Shown in pieces: positions 17,233-25,030 of a DNA stretch of 64,000 bases (positions are counted from its first letter, which is position 1; every line of letters starts with the position of its first letter). A program made the translations under genes and the position numbers. Origin of the DNA: Duganella rivi (GTDB taxonomy: Bacteria; Pseudomonadota; Gammaproteobacteria; Burkholderiales; Burkholderiaceae_D); NCBI RefSeq assembly GCF_009857435.1, contig NZ_WWCK01000005.1, positions 558,001 to 622,000 on the forward strand, in the 5' to 3' direction. The notes beneath the pieces are model-generated. The model ran no database searches, was not told where the DNA came from, and worked only from the letters and a program-made list of their open reading frames with translations.

Positions 17233-17874
17233 ATGCCTACCATAGAACCACTGACCCTCACGCTGGCCGAACTGGCCGAGCGCTGGAACATGAGCCCGCA
17301 GCAAGTGCTGGAATCCCCGCACGCGCTGCCCATGTATTTTTACTTCGACGGACTGGTGTTCGACTTCAACGACAAGTGGCACCGCGCCAACGGCGACGCC
17401 AGCGTGCTGCAAACGCTAGAGCAGCACAAGTCGCGCTTGTCCACCCTGGAAATCGATCTGCAGCGCCAAACCATGCACAAGCGCGGCTTGCTCAAGCTGA
17501 CGCAGTGGGAGGAAGCGCTCAGCGACGAGGAGATGCAAGAGCAGCAAGCGGAAGCGGATCGCCTGACCGAGGAAATCCCGCAGCTGAGCGAACAGCTCAA
17601 GCAGCGCCGCGATGAACGCCAGCGCCGCGTGCGCAACGGCTTGCTGCGCGCCGCGCCACGCACGGTGAGCGAAATCGCCAAGCACGGCCAAGTCCGTTTC
17701 CCGCAATTCGCCTACATGCCGCATGCGCCGAACCAGGCCGAGAGCGAACACGCCATCGCCGCCGGTGCGGTGGTTGCGCTGGAGGACGGCTTCCCGCTGA
17801 AAGAATTCCTCACGGTAGCCGACCTGGTTGCAGCGATGGTCGATGTGCGCCTGGCCGAAGACGGCGCCGCCTAA
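17233..17874 (+). CDS. Hypothetical protein with central coiled coil
   Basis: A protein of 213 residues with no recognised domain. The N-terminus (LTLTLAELAERWNMSPQQVLESP) looks like a helix-turn-helix or short adaptor helix. Residues of about 60-135 are strongly charged and helical with heptads (DEEMQEQQAEADRLTEEIPQ) and probably form a coiled coil. The C-terminus has VRFPQFAYMPHAPNQ. Likely cytoplasmic. The start is uncertain: a GTG at 17209 is in frame and neither has a clear ribosome-binding site. Confidence 0.55.
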   Translation: MPTIEPLTLTLAELAERWNMSPQQVLESPHALPMYFYFDGLVFDFNDKWHRANGDASVLQTLEQHKSRLSTLEIDLQRQTMHKRGLLKLTQWEEALSDEEMQEQQAEADRLTEEIPQLSEQLKQRRDERQRRVRNGLLRAAPRTVSEIAKHGQVRFPQFAYMPHAPNQAESEHAIAAGAVVALEDGFPLKEFLTVADLVAAMVDVRLAEDGAA

Positions 17875-17879
17875 GCTGG

Positions 17880-18986
17880 CTACGCCAGCGCGATGCGCTT
17901 CTGCTCGCGCGCCGAGCGGTACACCGCCTCGATGATGCGGATATCGCGCAAGCCCTCTTCGCCCGCGACGATAGGCTCCTTGTTGTTGAGGATGCACAGC
18001 GACAGGTGGTCTAGCTGGCCGGCCCACTGCGTCAGGCCCGGCCCCGGCGGCGGCGTGATCTGGTTGCTGCGGTCTTGCCCGACCCACAGCTTGTTGCCGT
18101 CGTAGCGCGTGCCCGGCTCCATATCGATGCGGCCCTTGTCGCCCACCAGCAGTATGTGGTTCTGGTTGGCGCTGTACATCGACATGCACGAGCCGATCAC
18201 GCCCGATGGGAATTCCAGCTGGAACTCGATCATATCCTCCACTTCGCGGAAGCGCGGATCGTTGCGGTCGGTAGTTTCCTTGGCGTAGACGGCGATCGGT
18301 TCTTCGCCCGTCATGTAGCGCGCCGCGTTGAGCGCGTAGATGCCGATATCCATCAGCGAACCGCCGCCCGACATGGCTTTCTTCAAGCGCCATGCATTCG
18401 GATTGCCGGCCGTGAAGCCGTGCTCGGAGCGGAAGTAGCGCAGCTTGCCGATCGCGCCGGAACGGGCAAAGCGCACGGCTTCCAGGTTGTGCGCTTCGAA
18501 GTGGCAGCGGTAGCCGATCATCAGCTTCTTGCCGGCCTTTTTGCAGGCGGCGATCATGGCTTCGCATTCGGCCGACGAGACCGCCATCGGCTTCTCGCAC
18601 ATCACATGTTTGCCGGCTGCGGCGGCGCGGATGGTGTACTCGGCGTGCATGGACACTGGCAGGCAGACGTAGACGATGTCGATGTCCGGGTTGTCCTTGA
18701 TGGCGTCGAAATTCTTGTAGTCGTAAATGCTGCGCTCCGGCACGCCGTACTCGGCCGCCACGCGCTTGGCCTTGGCCGGGTCGCCGCTGACCAGCGCCAC
18801 CAGCTTGCTGTGCTGGCAGTTCTTGAACTGCGGGATGATGATCCCCAGCCCATAGCCGCCCAGTCCGACAATCGCGTATCCGAGCTTGCGTCCCGGCGTG
18901 GCGGCCAGCACCGGCAAACCTACGGCCGATGCCGTGATAGCGCTACCAGCAGCAAGTACAAGATTGCGTCGATTTATATTCATCAT
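17880..18986 (-). CDS. Gfo/Idh/MocA-family oxidoreductase with Tat signal
   Basis: A 368-residue NAD(P)-dependent sugar oxidoreductase resembling glucose-fructose oxidoreductase. It begins with a twin-arginine leader (MNINRRNLVLAAGSAITASA), so it is probably folded with cofactor in the cytoplasm and exported. The Rossmann motif is AIVGLGGYGLG, the family EKP motif is MCEKPMAV, and the C-terminal domain has GGGSLMDIGIYALNAARY, whose Asp/Tyr region is catalytic in relatives. It stands alone. The substrate is not evident. Confidence 0.88.
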   Translation of the reverse strand: MMNINRRNLVLAAGSAITASAVGLPVLAATPGRKLGYAIVGLGGYGLGIIIPQFKNCQHSKLVALVSGDPAKAKRVAAEYGVPERSIYDYKNFDAIKDNPDIDIVYVCLPVSMHAEYTIRAAAAGKHVMCEKPMAVSSAECEAMIAACKKAGKKLMIGYRCHFEAHNLEAVRFARSGAIGKLRYFRSEHGFTAGNPNAWRLKKAMSGGGSLMDIGIYALNAARYMTGEEPIAVYAKETTDRNDPRFREVEDMIEFQLEFPSGVIGSCMSMYSANQNHILLVGDKGRIDMEPGTRYDGNKLWVGQDRSNQITPPPGPGLTQWAGQLDHLSLCILNNKEPIVAGEEGLRDIRIIEAVYRSAREQKRIALA

Positions 18987-19161
18987 GCCCGTCTCCTTAT
19001 TGGTTTCAGCCTGCGAATGGCAATTTTAGTATAAGCACAAGGTTGCGGCGCATCCTGCTGCGCAAAAATCACGGAAATGAAACATCACCAAACATCACTT
19101 GTCCAAGGCAAGCGAGCTTATGGGATACTGACCGGGCAGCAGCATGCTGTGGAGGCAGCCC

Positions 19162-21153
19162 ATGACCGAGTCCGAAGTTCATGTTTCAGGCACCCTGAGC
19201 GACGCCGATGACGCAGAAGCCCAGCTGCAAACGCTGCGCGAATGCCTGATGGCGCACGAGCTCACGCACTTCACCGGCACGCTGCAATACTTGGCCACCT
19301 GCACGCTCAACGCCTCGCAGGCGCTGGAACTGGCCGCCTTCCAATTGCTGTCGCGCGCAGCCGACGTCAACCAGCCCGCCGACGATATCCTGATTGCTGC
19401 ACGCGACTTGCAGCTGCAAGCGCAGACCGCCCAGCACCCCTTGGCCCAGGCCGCCGCCCTGCGCGCGCTGCACTGGGTGCAGATGCGCATCCGCCTGCAT
19501 CACGCCGCGCTCGATAGCCTGGCCAAGGCGGCCGAACTGTACGAGCGCTGCGACCTGCCCGCGCTGGCCGTGCAGACGCGGGCGGCGCGTTGCCGCGTCA
19601 TGCTCAGCGCCGAGATGCACGAGGAGCTGCACGCGTTCTGCGACGATATGCTGTCGCAGCCGGAAACGCTGACGCCATCCATCCACACCATGCTGCTCGA
19701 TTACTCGGCCTCGTCGTCCTACTACCTCGCACTGGAAAATATCGACCGTCCCGAGGCCGAACCGCACTGGAACGATTGCGCGCTGCGGCGCGGGCAAGTG
19801 CTGCACATGGCGCGCGATCACGGGCTGCGTTCGCAGGAGTGCCTGGCGCTGCTGAACCTGTCCATTGTTTGCGCTACCCGCGAACAGGCCGATGACTGCC
19901 GCCACTACATGCAGCAACTGCACGCGGCATTCGGGCACGAGGGCTACTGGGAACCGTGGCTGCAATTGTGCGTGGTGCTGATGCAATGCGTGGAAGGCGA
20001 GCGCACGCAGGCGTGGCAAGCGCTGCTGGATTACGATGCATGGCTGGAAAGCGACGCGCTCAATAGCTCGCGCCTGCGCGACATCAGCCTGATGGCGATC
20101 CGCCGCTACGGACGCCGCTGGGGCCACCTTGAACAGGCGCTGCAAGCATGCATGGCGCAGGTCGCCAACGAGCGCCGGCACAAGCGCGAGCTGACCAATT
20201 CGCTCGGTGCGACACTGAACGCGGTGATGGAGCGGCCGCAGCTGCTGTATCAAAACGCGCTGCTGGCGCAGCATGGCACGGTGCTGGAAAACTCGCTCAT
20301 GCAGCGCAACCAGGAACTGAAGCAGGCGCACGATCAGCTGGAGCAGAAAGTACGCGAGCGCAGCGCCGAACTGGCACAGGCACTGCAATCGCTGATGCGG
20401 CAGGAGAAGCAGTTGGGCTTGTCGCGGCTGGTGGTCGGCATGGCGCATGAACTGAATACGCCGCTGGGCAATGCCCGCGTGGCGGCCAGCGCCATCACCG
20501 AGCGCGCGGCCGAATTGCAGCAGAGCCTGGATGATGGTTCGCTGCGGCGCAGCCAGTTGGCCGGCTTGCTGGAGAGCGTCACGCAAGGCGGCGATTTGGT
20601 CGAACGGGCGCTGGTGCAGATTAGCGAGTTGGTGGAGCGGTTCAAGGGCTTATCGGTGCATCCGTCGCAGGAGAGCCGCAGCTACTTCGATCTTAGCGAG
20701 CGGCTGCACTTCTTCCGCAATAGCTGGGCGCGCACCTTGAAATCGCGCAGCATCCGCATGACGCTGGTGACGCCGGAAACCTTGTGGCTGCAAGGCTATC
20801 CGGGCGCATGCCAGATCGTATTCCAGCACCTGCTCGACAACTGCATGCAGCATGCGTTTAAAGAGCAGCGTCAGGGGGCGATCATGGTATCGGTCGAGGC
20901 GCTGGAAGGCGCCGTGCAGGTGCGCTGGGAAGACGACGGCATCGGCATCGCGGCCGATCAATTGGCGCAAGTGTTCGATCCGTTCTACACCACGCAATTG
21001 GGAACGACCGGCATGGGCCTCGGGCTGGCCAGCGTGCACAGCATGATCGTCAACCTGATGCGCGGCGAGGTCACGCTGGAAAGTACACCCGGCCACGGCA
21101 CCCGCGTTCTGCTGCGCCTGCCAATAGAAGGAGGTCCGACAGGATGCAATTGA
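19162..21153 (+). CDS. Cytoplasmic sensor histidine kinase with TPR-like N-terminal region
   Basis: A 663-residue kinase without transmembrane segments. Residues 1-360 are all-helical TPR-like repeats (for example AAALRALHWVQMRIRLHHAA, YLALENIDRPEAEPHW). A coiled coil (LEQKVRERSAELAQALQSL) leads to a HisKA domain with GMAHELNTPLGN (phospho-accepting His429) and an HATPase domain with DNCMQHAF, DDGIGIAADQ and GMGLGLASV. No response regulator is adjacent. The ATG at 19162 is used because GGAGG lies 6 nt before it. The 3' end overlaps the solute-binding protein gene by 10 nt, implying coexpression with a periplasmic ligand binder. Confidence 0.85.
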   Translation: MTESEVHVSGTLSDADDAEAQLQTLRECLMAHELTHFTGTLQYLATCTLNASQALELAAFQLLSRAADVNQPADDILIAARDLQLQAQTAQHPLAQAAALRALHWVQMRIRLHHAALDSLAKAAELYERCDLPALAVQTRAARCRVMLSAEMHEELHAFCDDMLSQPETLTPSIHTMLLDYSASSSYYLALENIDRPEAEPHWNDCALRRGQVLHMARDHGLRSQECLALLNLSIVCATREQADDCRHYMQQLHAAFGHEGYWEPWLQLCVVLMQCVEGERTQAWQALLDYDAWLESDALNSSRLRDISLMAIRRYGRRWGHLEQALQACMAQVANERRHKRELTNSLGATLNAVMERPQLLYQNALLAQHGTVLENSLMQRNQELKQAHDQLEQKVRERSAELAQALQSLMRQEKQLGLSRLVVGMAHELNTPLGNARVAASAITERAAELQQSLDDGSLRRSQLAGLLESVTQGGDLVERALVQISELVERFKGLSVHPSQESRSYFDLSERLHFFRNSWARTLKSRSIRMTLVTPETLWLQGYPGACQIVFQHLLDNCMQHAFKEQRQGAIMVSVEALEGAVQVRWEDDGIGIAADQLAQVFDPFYTTQLGTTGMGLGLASVHSMIVNLMRGEVTLESTPGHGTRVLLRLPIEGGPTGCN

Positions 21154-21875
21154 AGCGACGATTAATGCTGATGATGATGCTGTGCACGCTGCCGGCAATG
21201 GCGGCGGAGCCACTGAAGCTCATGGTAGGCGACATGGCCCCGTATTCGATGGCGTCCGGCGTGGCCGGGCCGGGATCGATGGTGGAAATCACCCAGGCGC
21301 TGGCGCGGCGCATGGGGATACCGGTGGAAGTGCAGTTCTATCCATGGTCGCGGGCGCTGGTGATGGTCTCGCTGGCGCCGCGCACACTGGTGCTGCCGCT
21401 GACGCGCACCGCCGAGCGCGAGAACAAATACCGCTGGCTGCTGAAACTCTACCGGCAAACCTTCATCTTCGTCGGCCAGCAAGGCAATCCGCAATTGAGT
21501 GATCCGGCGCGCCTGCTGCATGCGCGGCTGGTGGTCTTGCGCGGCACGCCGCACAAGCAACTGCTGCTCGACGCCGGCTATACCGACATCTCCGAGTGCG
21601 CGACCATCCGCGAATGTATCCGCATGGTTAAAAAAGGCATCGCCGAGGCCAGCTTCGGCGCCGAGGACACCCACCGCAGCGCGGCCCGCATGGACGGCAA
21701 CAAGGCCGCCGAGTTCAGCTACAGCCCGGTGTTCCGCCAGGACGACGTCTGGCTGGCCGGCTCGCTCGACTTCACCGAAGAAGAGGCCCGGAAATGGCGC
21801 ACCACCATGGAAACCCTGCGCACCGACGGCACCATCGGGCGCATCATGCACAAGTATGGCGCGGTAGGGAATTAA
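21144..21875 (+). CDS. Periplasmic solute-binding protein, SBP_bac_3 type
   Basis: A 243-residue exported protein with signal peptide MQLKRRLMLMMMLCTLPAMA. The mature part has the amino-acid-binding-protein fold: LMVGDMAPYSM, EITQALARRMGIPVEVQFYPWSRAL, ARLVVLRGTPHKQLL, FGAEDTHRSAARM. No permease or ATPase is nearby, so it may act as a ligand sensor rather than as transporter component. The start lies inside the kinase gene, preceded by AAGGAGGTCCGACAGG. The last 32 nt overlap the convergent antitoxin gene. Confidence 0.8.
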   Translation: MQLKRRLMLMMMLCTLPAMAAEPLKLMVGDMAPYSMASGVAGPGSMVEITQALARRMGIPVEVQFYPWSRALVMVSLAPRTLVLPLTRTAERENKYRWLLKLYRQTFIFVGQQGNPQLSDPARLLHARLVVLRGTPHKQLLLDAGYTDISECATIRECIRMVKKGIAEASFGAEDTHRSAARMDGNKAAEFSYSPVFRQDDVWLAGSLDFTEEEARKWRTTMETLRTDGTIGRIMHKYGAVGN

Positions 21876-22185
21876 CTCCCCGCAGAGATTTCTTAAACGA
21901 TTTCAAATCCGCGGTGGCAAAGAGCTGGTTCCGGCCCATCTCTTTAGCAGCCGTAATCCTTCCGTGAGCCACGTATCGACGGAATGTAGACATCGACACG
22001 CCCAGATACTCGGCCGCCTCCGCTGCAGTGAATGTCGCTCCAGCCAAGTGACCGAATACCTCTTCATGTGAGAAATTCTGGACTTGCAGGCTCGGTTCCG
22101 CGAGCAATGCAAAAAATTTCGCACGCTCGCCAGGCGACAATTGGGTAAAGTTTTTATAAACAACTTCTGCGGTAATGCGGCTCAT
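21844..22185 (-). CDS. HTH (excisionase-type) antitoxin of a toxin-antitoxin pair
   Basis: A 113-residue protein. The central region FTAAEAAEYLGVSMSTFRRYVAHGRI is a MerR/excisionase-type helix-turn-helix of the kind that binds DNA and often autoregulates a toxin-antitoxin operon. The N-terminus (YKNFTQLSPGERAKFFALLA) is probably the toxin-facing or dimer part. It follows the RelE-like toxin gene by 7 nt, giving toxin-first order as in HigBA. The 3' end overlaps the convergent solute-binding protein gene by 32 nt. Confidence 0.75.
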   Translation of the reverse strand: MSRITAEVVYKNFTQLSPGERAKFFALLAEPSLQVQNFSHEEVFGHLAGATFTAAEAAEYLGVSMSTFRRYVAHGRITAAKEMGRNQLFATADLKSFKKSLRGVNSLPRHTCA

Positions 22186-22192
22186 ACAGGCC

Positions 22193-22513
22193 TCACGATT
22201 TCAGGTACTTCTTCAGGGCAGCATAGAAATTCTCGTGCGTTCCCATCTGGTAAAAATCAATAAACAGTAACTCAGCATCAATTCCCTCAGCCTTGAGCTC
22301 CTCATCCGTTGGCGGGCGGTAGGCCATCAGGTACTGCTGGCGTTTGTGTGCAAACTTATAGACCCAAATACCCTTGAGGTCGCCGACCTTCGCCTCGCCA
22401 ATGAAGGGATCAGCACAGACCACTTCAACCACATCCTCAATCACGAGTTGGAATGCTCTGGGCTGTTTTCTTACAAACTTTTCGAAGGGAGGTTTGTAGT
22501 TCGGCCTCATCAT
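22193..22513 (-). CDS. RelE/HigB-like toxin
   Basis: A 106-residue protein beginning MMRPNYKPPFEKFVRKQPRA. It is basic at the N-terminus and has the compact RelE/ParE layout: two helices, then strands VGDLKGIWVYKFAHKRQQYLMAYR and ELLFIDFYQMGTHENFY. Members cleave ribosome-bound mRNA or inhibit gyrase; which applies here is unknown. Two adjacent ATG codons (22513, 22510) follow AAGAGATCAG. It forms an operon with the HTH antitoxin. Located just beyond the broken tRNA gene, in a stretch less GC-rich than the core genome. Confidence 0.75.
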   Translation of the reverse strand: MMRPNYKPPFEKFVRKQPRAFQLVIEDVVEVVCADPFIGEAKVGDLKGIWVYKFAHKRQQYLMAYRPPTDEELKAEGIDAELLFIDFYQMGTHENFYAALKKYLKS

Positions 22514-22589
22514 CTGATCTCTTATTTTACCAAATATGAGTACATATGATGTCACACCACGGAGAACGCTTTATTGAGGCAAAACAAAA

Positions 22590-22617
22590 AAGGACTTAGG
22601 TTTGCACCTAAGTCCTT
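22590..22617 (-). terminator. Rho-independent terminator of the disrupted tRNA-Ile gene
   Basis: AAGGACTTAGG and CCTAAGTCCTT form an 11-bp stem with a 6-nt loop, followed on the minus strand by TTTTTGTTTT. It lies 10 nt after the tRNA 3' end. Confidence 0.85.
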
Positions 22618-22627
22618 GATTTGTATT

Positions 22628-22675
22628 TGGTAGGCCCTCGCGGAGTCGAACCGCGCACCAAAGGATTATGAGTCC
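22628..22675 (-). pseudogene. 3' half of a tRNA-Ile(CAU) gene, separated from its 5' half
   Basis: On the minus strand this reads GGACTCATAATCC, then variable loop, T-arm CGCGG-TTCGACT-CCGCG, acceptor strand AGGGCCT, discriminator A and encoded CCA. The missing 5' half is found 2.4 kb away at 25113-25153. Joined at the shared GGACTCATAA they give a normal cloverleaf: acceptor GGGCCCT/AGGGCCT, anticodon stem GAGGA/TCCTT, anticodon CAT. Upstream of the core the sequence (GCGGACT) no longer matches a tRNA. Confidence 0.85.
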
Positions 22676-22791
22676 GCAAGATACGCCTCCTGAAACCCGC
22701 ATTCCATCGTCAAAAACCGACTAAATTATTGATTTTTAATGATTTTTACTTACCACTGTTTGCCATTGTTTGCCGTGAATTTCCACTGAAT

Positions 22792-22816
22792 TGTAGCCTA
22801 ATTTGTAGCCTAAAAT
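22792..22816 (+). repeat. Arm-type direct repeat, left copy
   Basis: A 25-bp sequence consisting of TGTAGCCTAA and TTGTAGCCTAAAAT, identical to 25031-25055 and in the same orientation, 116 nt from the left core repeat. The internal doubling of TGTAGCCTAA is typical of integrase arm-binding sites in attP. Confidence 0.7.
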
Positions 22817-22875
22817 TCGTCCATTCTTGTACACTAGTACCGACAGTTCTAATTTAGAAAACACCAAAAGCACGT

Positions 22876-23280
22876 CTATCCACGTGAATTTGAGTGTCTT
22901 TGTGTACAAGTTGTTCGTTTGTGAGCAGGATTGACCCGGTCGATTTGACCCTCCCTCCATGTCCTGGCGAACGCCGCGACCCTGTCGTAAGACCCCTCGA
23001 ACCCCAATTCTTTTAGGTCCTCATGGATCTGCTTTAGCGTGCGTCGCTGCTTCCGCGATCGTGCCGCTTCGGTCTTGAGCATTGCCGAAAGTTGGAAAGC
23101 GTATTGGTCGATGGCGCGTTTGGAGCGCCGCTCAGCGTAGGCAGGCTCTATGGTTTCTGAGCGCAGATAGCGCCGAACGGTGTTTCGTGAGATGCCTAAA
23201 CGCCTGGCGATCTCTCTTAATGGGACCTGGTCTCGAATATGCCAGCGTCGAATAATGCCTAGTAATGCCACGTCGATCAC
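22876..23280 (-). pseudogene. istA: Truncated IS21-family transposase IstA fragment
   Basis: A 134-codon reading frame. The first 113 residues match IstA of the IS21 family: HTH EIARRLGISRNTVRRYL, RRSKRAIDQYAFQL, SRKQRRTLKQIHEDL and YDRVAAFARTWREGQ. Full IstA proteins have about 400-500 residues, so the DDE catalytic domain and the istB helper gene are missing. The last 20 codons are unrelated sequence read after the break near 22932. A 12-bp repeat, AATCCTGCTCAC (minus strand), occurs both at the break and before the istA start, suggesting deletion by short-repeat recombination. Confidence 0.8.
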
Positions 23281-23386
23281 TCCAAATCCCCGCTCAATGT
23301 CGTGAGCAGGATTGTGTCTTATACGTGGGTCAGATTCGTTTGCAAATTACACGGTAAAGTGGGTCAGATTTCGCTGCAAATCAACA
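22932..23386 (-). mobile_element. IS21-family insertion sequence remnant
   Basis: One IS end is preserved at 23386 (minus strand TGTTGATTTGCAGC), with two tandem copies of a 23-nt terminal repeat at 23325-23347 and 23359-23381 (core GTGGGTCAGATT), as in IS21 multiple terminal repeats. The istA start follows. The other end is lost near 22932. Confidence 0.7.
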
Positions 23387-24348
23387 CATTCTTTCAATGT
23401 AGCTTTCAATTGATCCTTTTCAGAAGCAAATCCTTTTCCATTAGACTTAATCACAGCAACCACCCTTGCGATATCTGATTCATTATCTAATCTAAAAGAG
23501 GGATTTTTTAAAATGGATTTAACCCTACGTCCTACGTCTGCATTATAAAAAACGGGATAATAAAACTCAATTGATTGATAATAAGCCAAAAATTGCAATA
23601 ACGGCATTCGTGCAGCTGACCTAGCATACCAAAATAAATCTATAGGCGCACCTTCATAAAAACTCCTAGGAAATTCAAGCGGCACTTCATGTTCCTGCGG
23701 ACGAGCGTATTTTCTTTTTTGCTGCCTTCTAACAAGTGATAAATAAATATTTCTTTGGACATCGATGGCAAAAAATAATGAGTCAGAATATTTTTTTAGA
23801 ATATCTATGGCCTGCTGATTTGTTTTAACACCCGAATTGGAAATTTCAATACTAATACCTAAGTTATCTGGTTGAGTCAAAGTCCTCACCTCAACACTTG
23901 TCTTTTTTAACTTTATAATAATACCATCAGAAGAATCTGATTCCAATACTACCCCTCTATTTAAAGAGGACTGTGGGAACAAACCAAGATTTTTTCTAAT
24001 GACACGATATGCTCCCACTGTGGATGATGGCGCAGTAATCACCGCCTCAATTATGTCTGATCCGTATGAAACTATTGCTGCATAGTTCCCCACTAAGGTG
24101 TAGTCTTCAAAATTTATGCTGTGAAACGTTTTGATATCATCTAAGTCGTATAAAACAATGTCTTTGGTGTCGCGTCCAGCAGGGAAATGAATTCGGACGT
24201 CGATATCAAAATCTTCTTTTGATGACTTATCCGAATATTTGATATTTTTTGCATCACAGCGTCGCTTAATATCTTCAATTAATAAAACTGCAGACTCGAA
24301 ATCTTTTTCGTAATCATCAAAGTCATTTGATGGATCGTCGTTTCCCAT
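23347..24348 (-). pseudogene. AT-rich gene of unknown function, 3' end cut by IS21 insertion
   Basis: A 333-codon frame starting MGNDDPSNDFDDYEKDF. It is markedly more AT-rich than the chromosome, so it was acquired. About 320 codons are original; the last 13 residues (ending LQRNLTHFTV) are read from the IS21 terminus. No family is firmly recognised. The region DLFWYARSAARMPLLQFLAYYQSIEFYYP, with helical surroundings, resembles C-terminal HEPN-like segments of phage-defence proteins, but no catalytic RxxxxH is seen, perhaps because it was cut off. Probably inactive cargo of the element. Confidence 0.6.
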
Positions 24349-24579
24349 TATTCACTTTCAAAATTTAAGAAGCAAAGAGAACATCTATTTATTATTTCTG
24401 GAGGGGTATTTTGCTAGTTAATTTTGCCATGTATGAGGCAAGATTCACAGCTGAAAGTGCGTATGTGTCATAGATTCATTCTGCAAATTCCTTGTGTATC
24501 GTAGAAGATATCCAGCAGTATACGTTTTAGTAATGAAATCAGAAGTTGAACAGATCATCAACATTATTGGGCAAAAAAA

Positions 24580-24605
24580 AACCGCTTCATGTAAGTGAAG
24601 CGGTT
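24580..24605 (-). terminator. Rho-independent terminator of the intron-containing tRNA-Ile gene
   Basis: AACCGCTTCA and TGAAGCGGTT form a 10-bp stem with a 6-nt loop, followed on the minus strand by a run of at least eight T, 10 nt beyond the tRNA CCA. Confidence 0.88.
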
Positions 24606-24615
24606 TTTTATTTTT

Positions 24616-24899
24616 TGGTAGGCCTCCCGTGAGTCGAACACGGCACCAACGGATTCTGGTTTGTGTGACTTTCGCCACTCCCTGGACTATGCCTTCACCG
24701 TAGCTTACGCCTTAGGTGGGTGCCGTCTAGTCTCTACACCTTCAACAGCACTTTCGTACTGGAGCTTGGCTCGGCATTGCCATACGCATTGCTGCACTTA
24801 GGTTTCACCGAATTTGACACCATCCCTTACGTAGTTTCCCCTCGCAAGGCACATTTACATATGAGTCCGCTGCTCTAACCAAGCATGAGCTAGAGGCCC
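24616..24899 (-). tRNA. tRNA-Ile(CAU) interrupted by a group I intron
   Basis: The 5' exon is 24861-24899 (GGGCCTC acceptor, D-arm GCTC/GAGC, anticodon stem GCGGA, ending at anticodon CAT). The 3' exon is 24616-24655 (AATCCGT, T-arm CGTG-TTCGACT-CACG, GAGGCCT, A, CCA). Spliced, they form a complete cloverleaf with loop CTCATAA. Identity as Ile (C34 modified to lysidine by TilS) rather than elongator Met rests on close likeness to beta-proteobacterial tRNA-Ile(CAU), the A discriminator, and the fact that the Azoarcus relative of this intron sits in tRNA-Ile(CAU). It has its own TATAAT box upstream and its own terminator. Confidence 0.88.
24656..24860 (-). ncRNA. Group I self-splicing intron (Azoarcus tRNA-Ile type), 205 nt
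   Basis: Inserted exactly after the anticodon CAT. P1 is CATAT-GTAA-ATGTG, giving the U-G wobble at the 5' splice site with internal guide GTG. Blocks shared with the well-known Azoarcus BH72 ribozyme include GTGCCTTGCG, AAGGGATGGTGTCAAATTCG, GAGCCAAGCT, GGTGTAGAGACTAGACGGC, CCCACCTAAGG and GGGAGTGGCGAAAGTCACAC. L9 is a GAAA tetraloop. The intron ends in G (omega-G) at AACCAG. P6 shows compensatory change (CAGTAC-GAAA-GTGCTG). The length of 205 nt equals that of the Azoarcus intron. No homing endonuclease is encoded. One C-A mismatch is seen in P8. Confidence 0.93.
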
Positions 24900-24998
24900 G
24901 AAACTTTACTTCCAACAGCACAAGAACCAATGCCGTTGAATATTAATACTATTTCCACGCCAACTGAATGAAATTAGACCATTCGTCAGGATCTCAGA

Positions 24999-25004
24999 AT
25001 TATA
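24999..25004 (-). promoter_or_regulatory. Probable -10 of the intron-containing tRNA gene
   Basis: TATAAT on the minus strand, 100 nt upstream of the mature tRNA 5' end and inside the element. TTGCTT lies 19 nt before it as a possible -35. It would give the element-borne tRNA independent expression. Confidence 0.45.
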
Positions 25005-25030
25005 CCAAAGCGAACATCTGCAAAAGCAAC

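Noticed and set aside
22736..22960. A 74-codon frame overlapping the arm repeat and the IS21 break
   Set aside because: It runs through the attachment arms and the IS remnant in another frame; no ribosome-binding site and no resemblance to any protein.
24445..24678. A 77-codon frame on the minus strand
   Set aside because: It starts inside the tRNA and intron and crosses the terminator; an accident of the AT-rich spacer.
24616..24899. Calling the intron-bearing gene tRNA-Met because the anticodon is CAU
   Set aside because: Acceptor and anticodon stems match tRNA-Ile(CAU), and the related Azoarcus intron lives in tRNA-Ile(CAU); elongator tRNA-Met in this group has a different acceptor (GGCTACG type).
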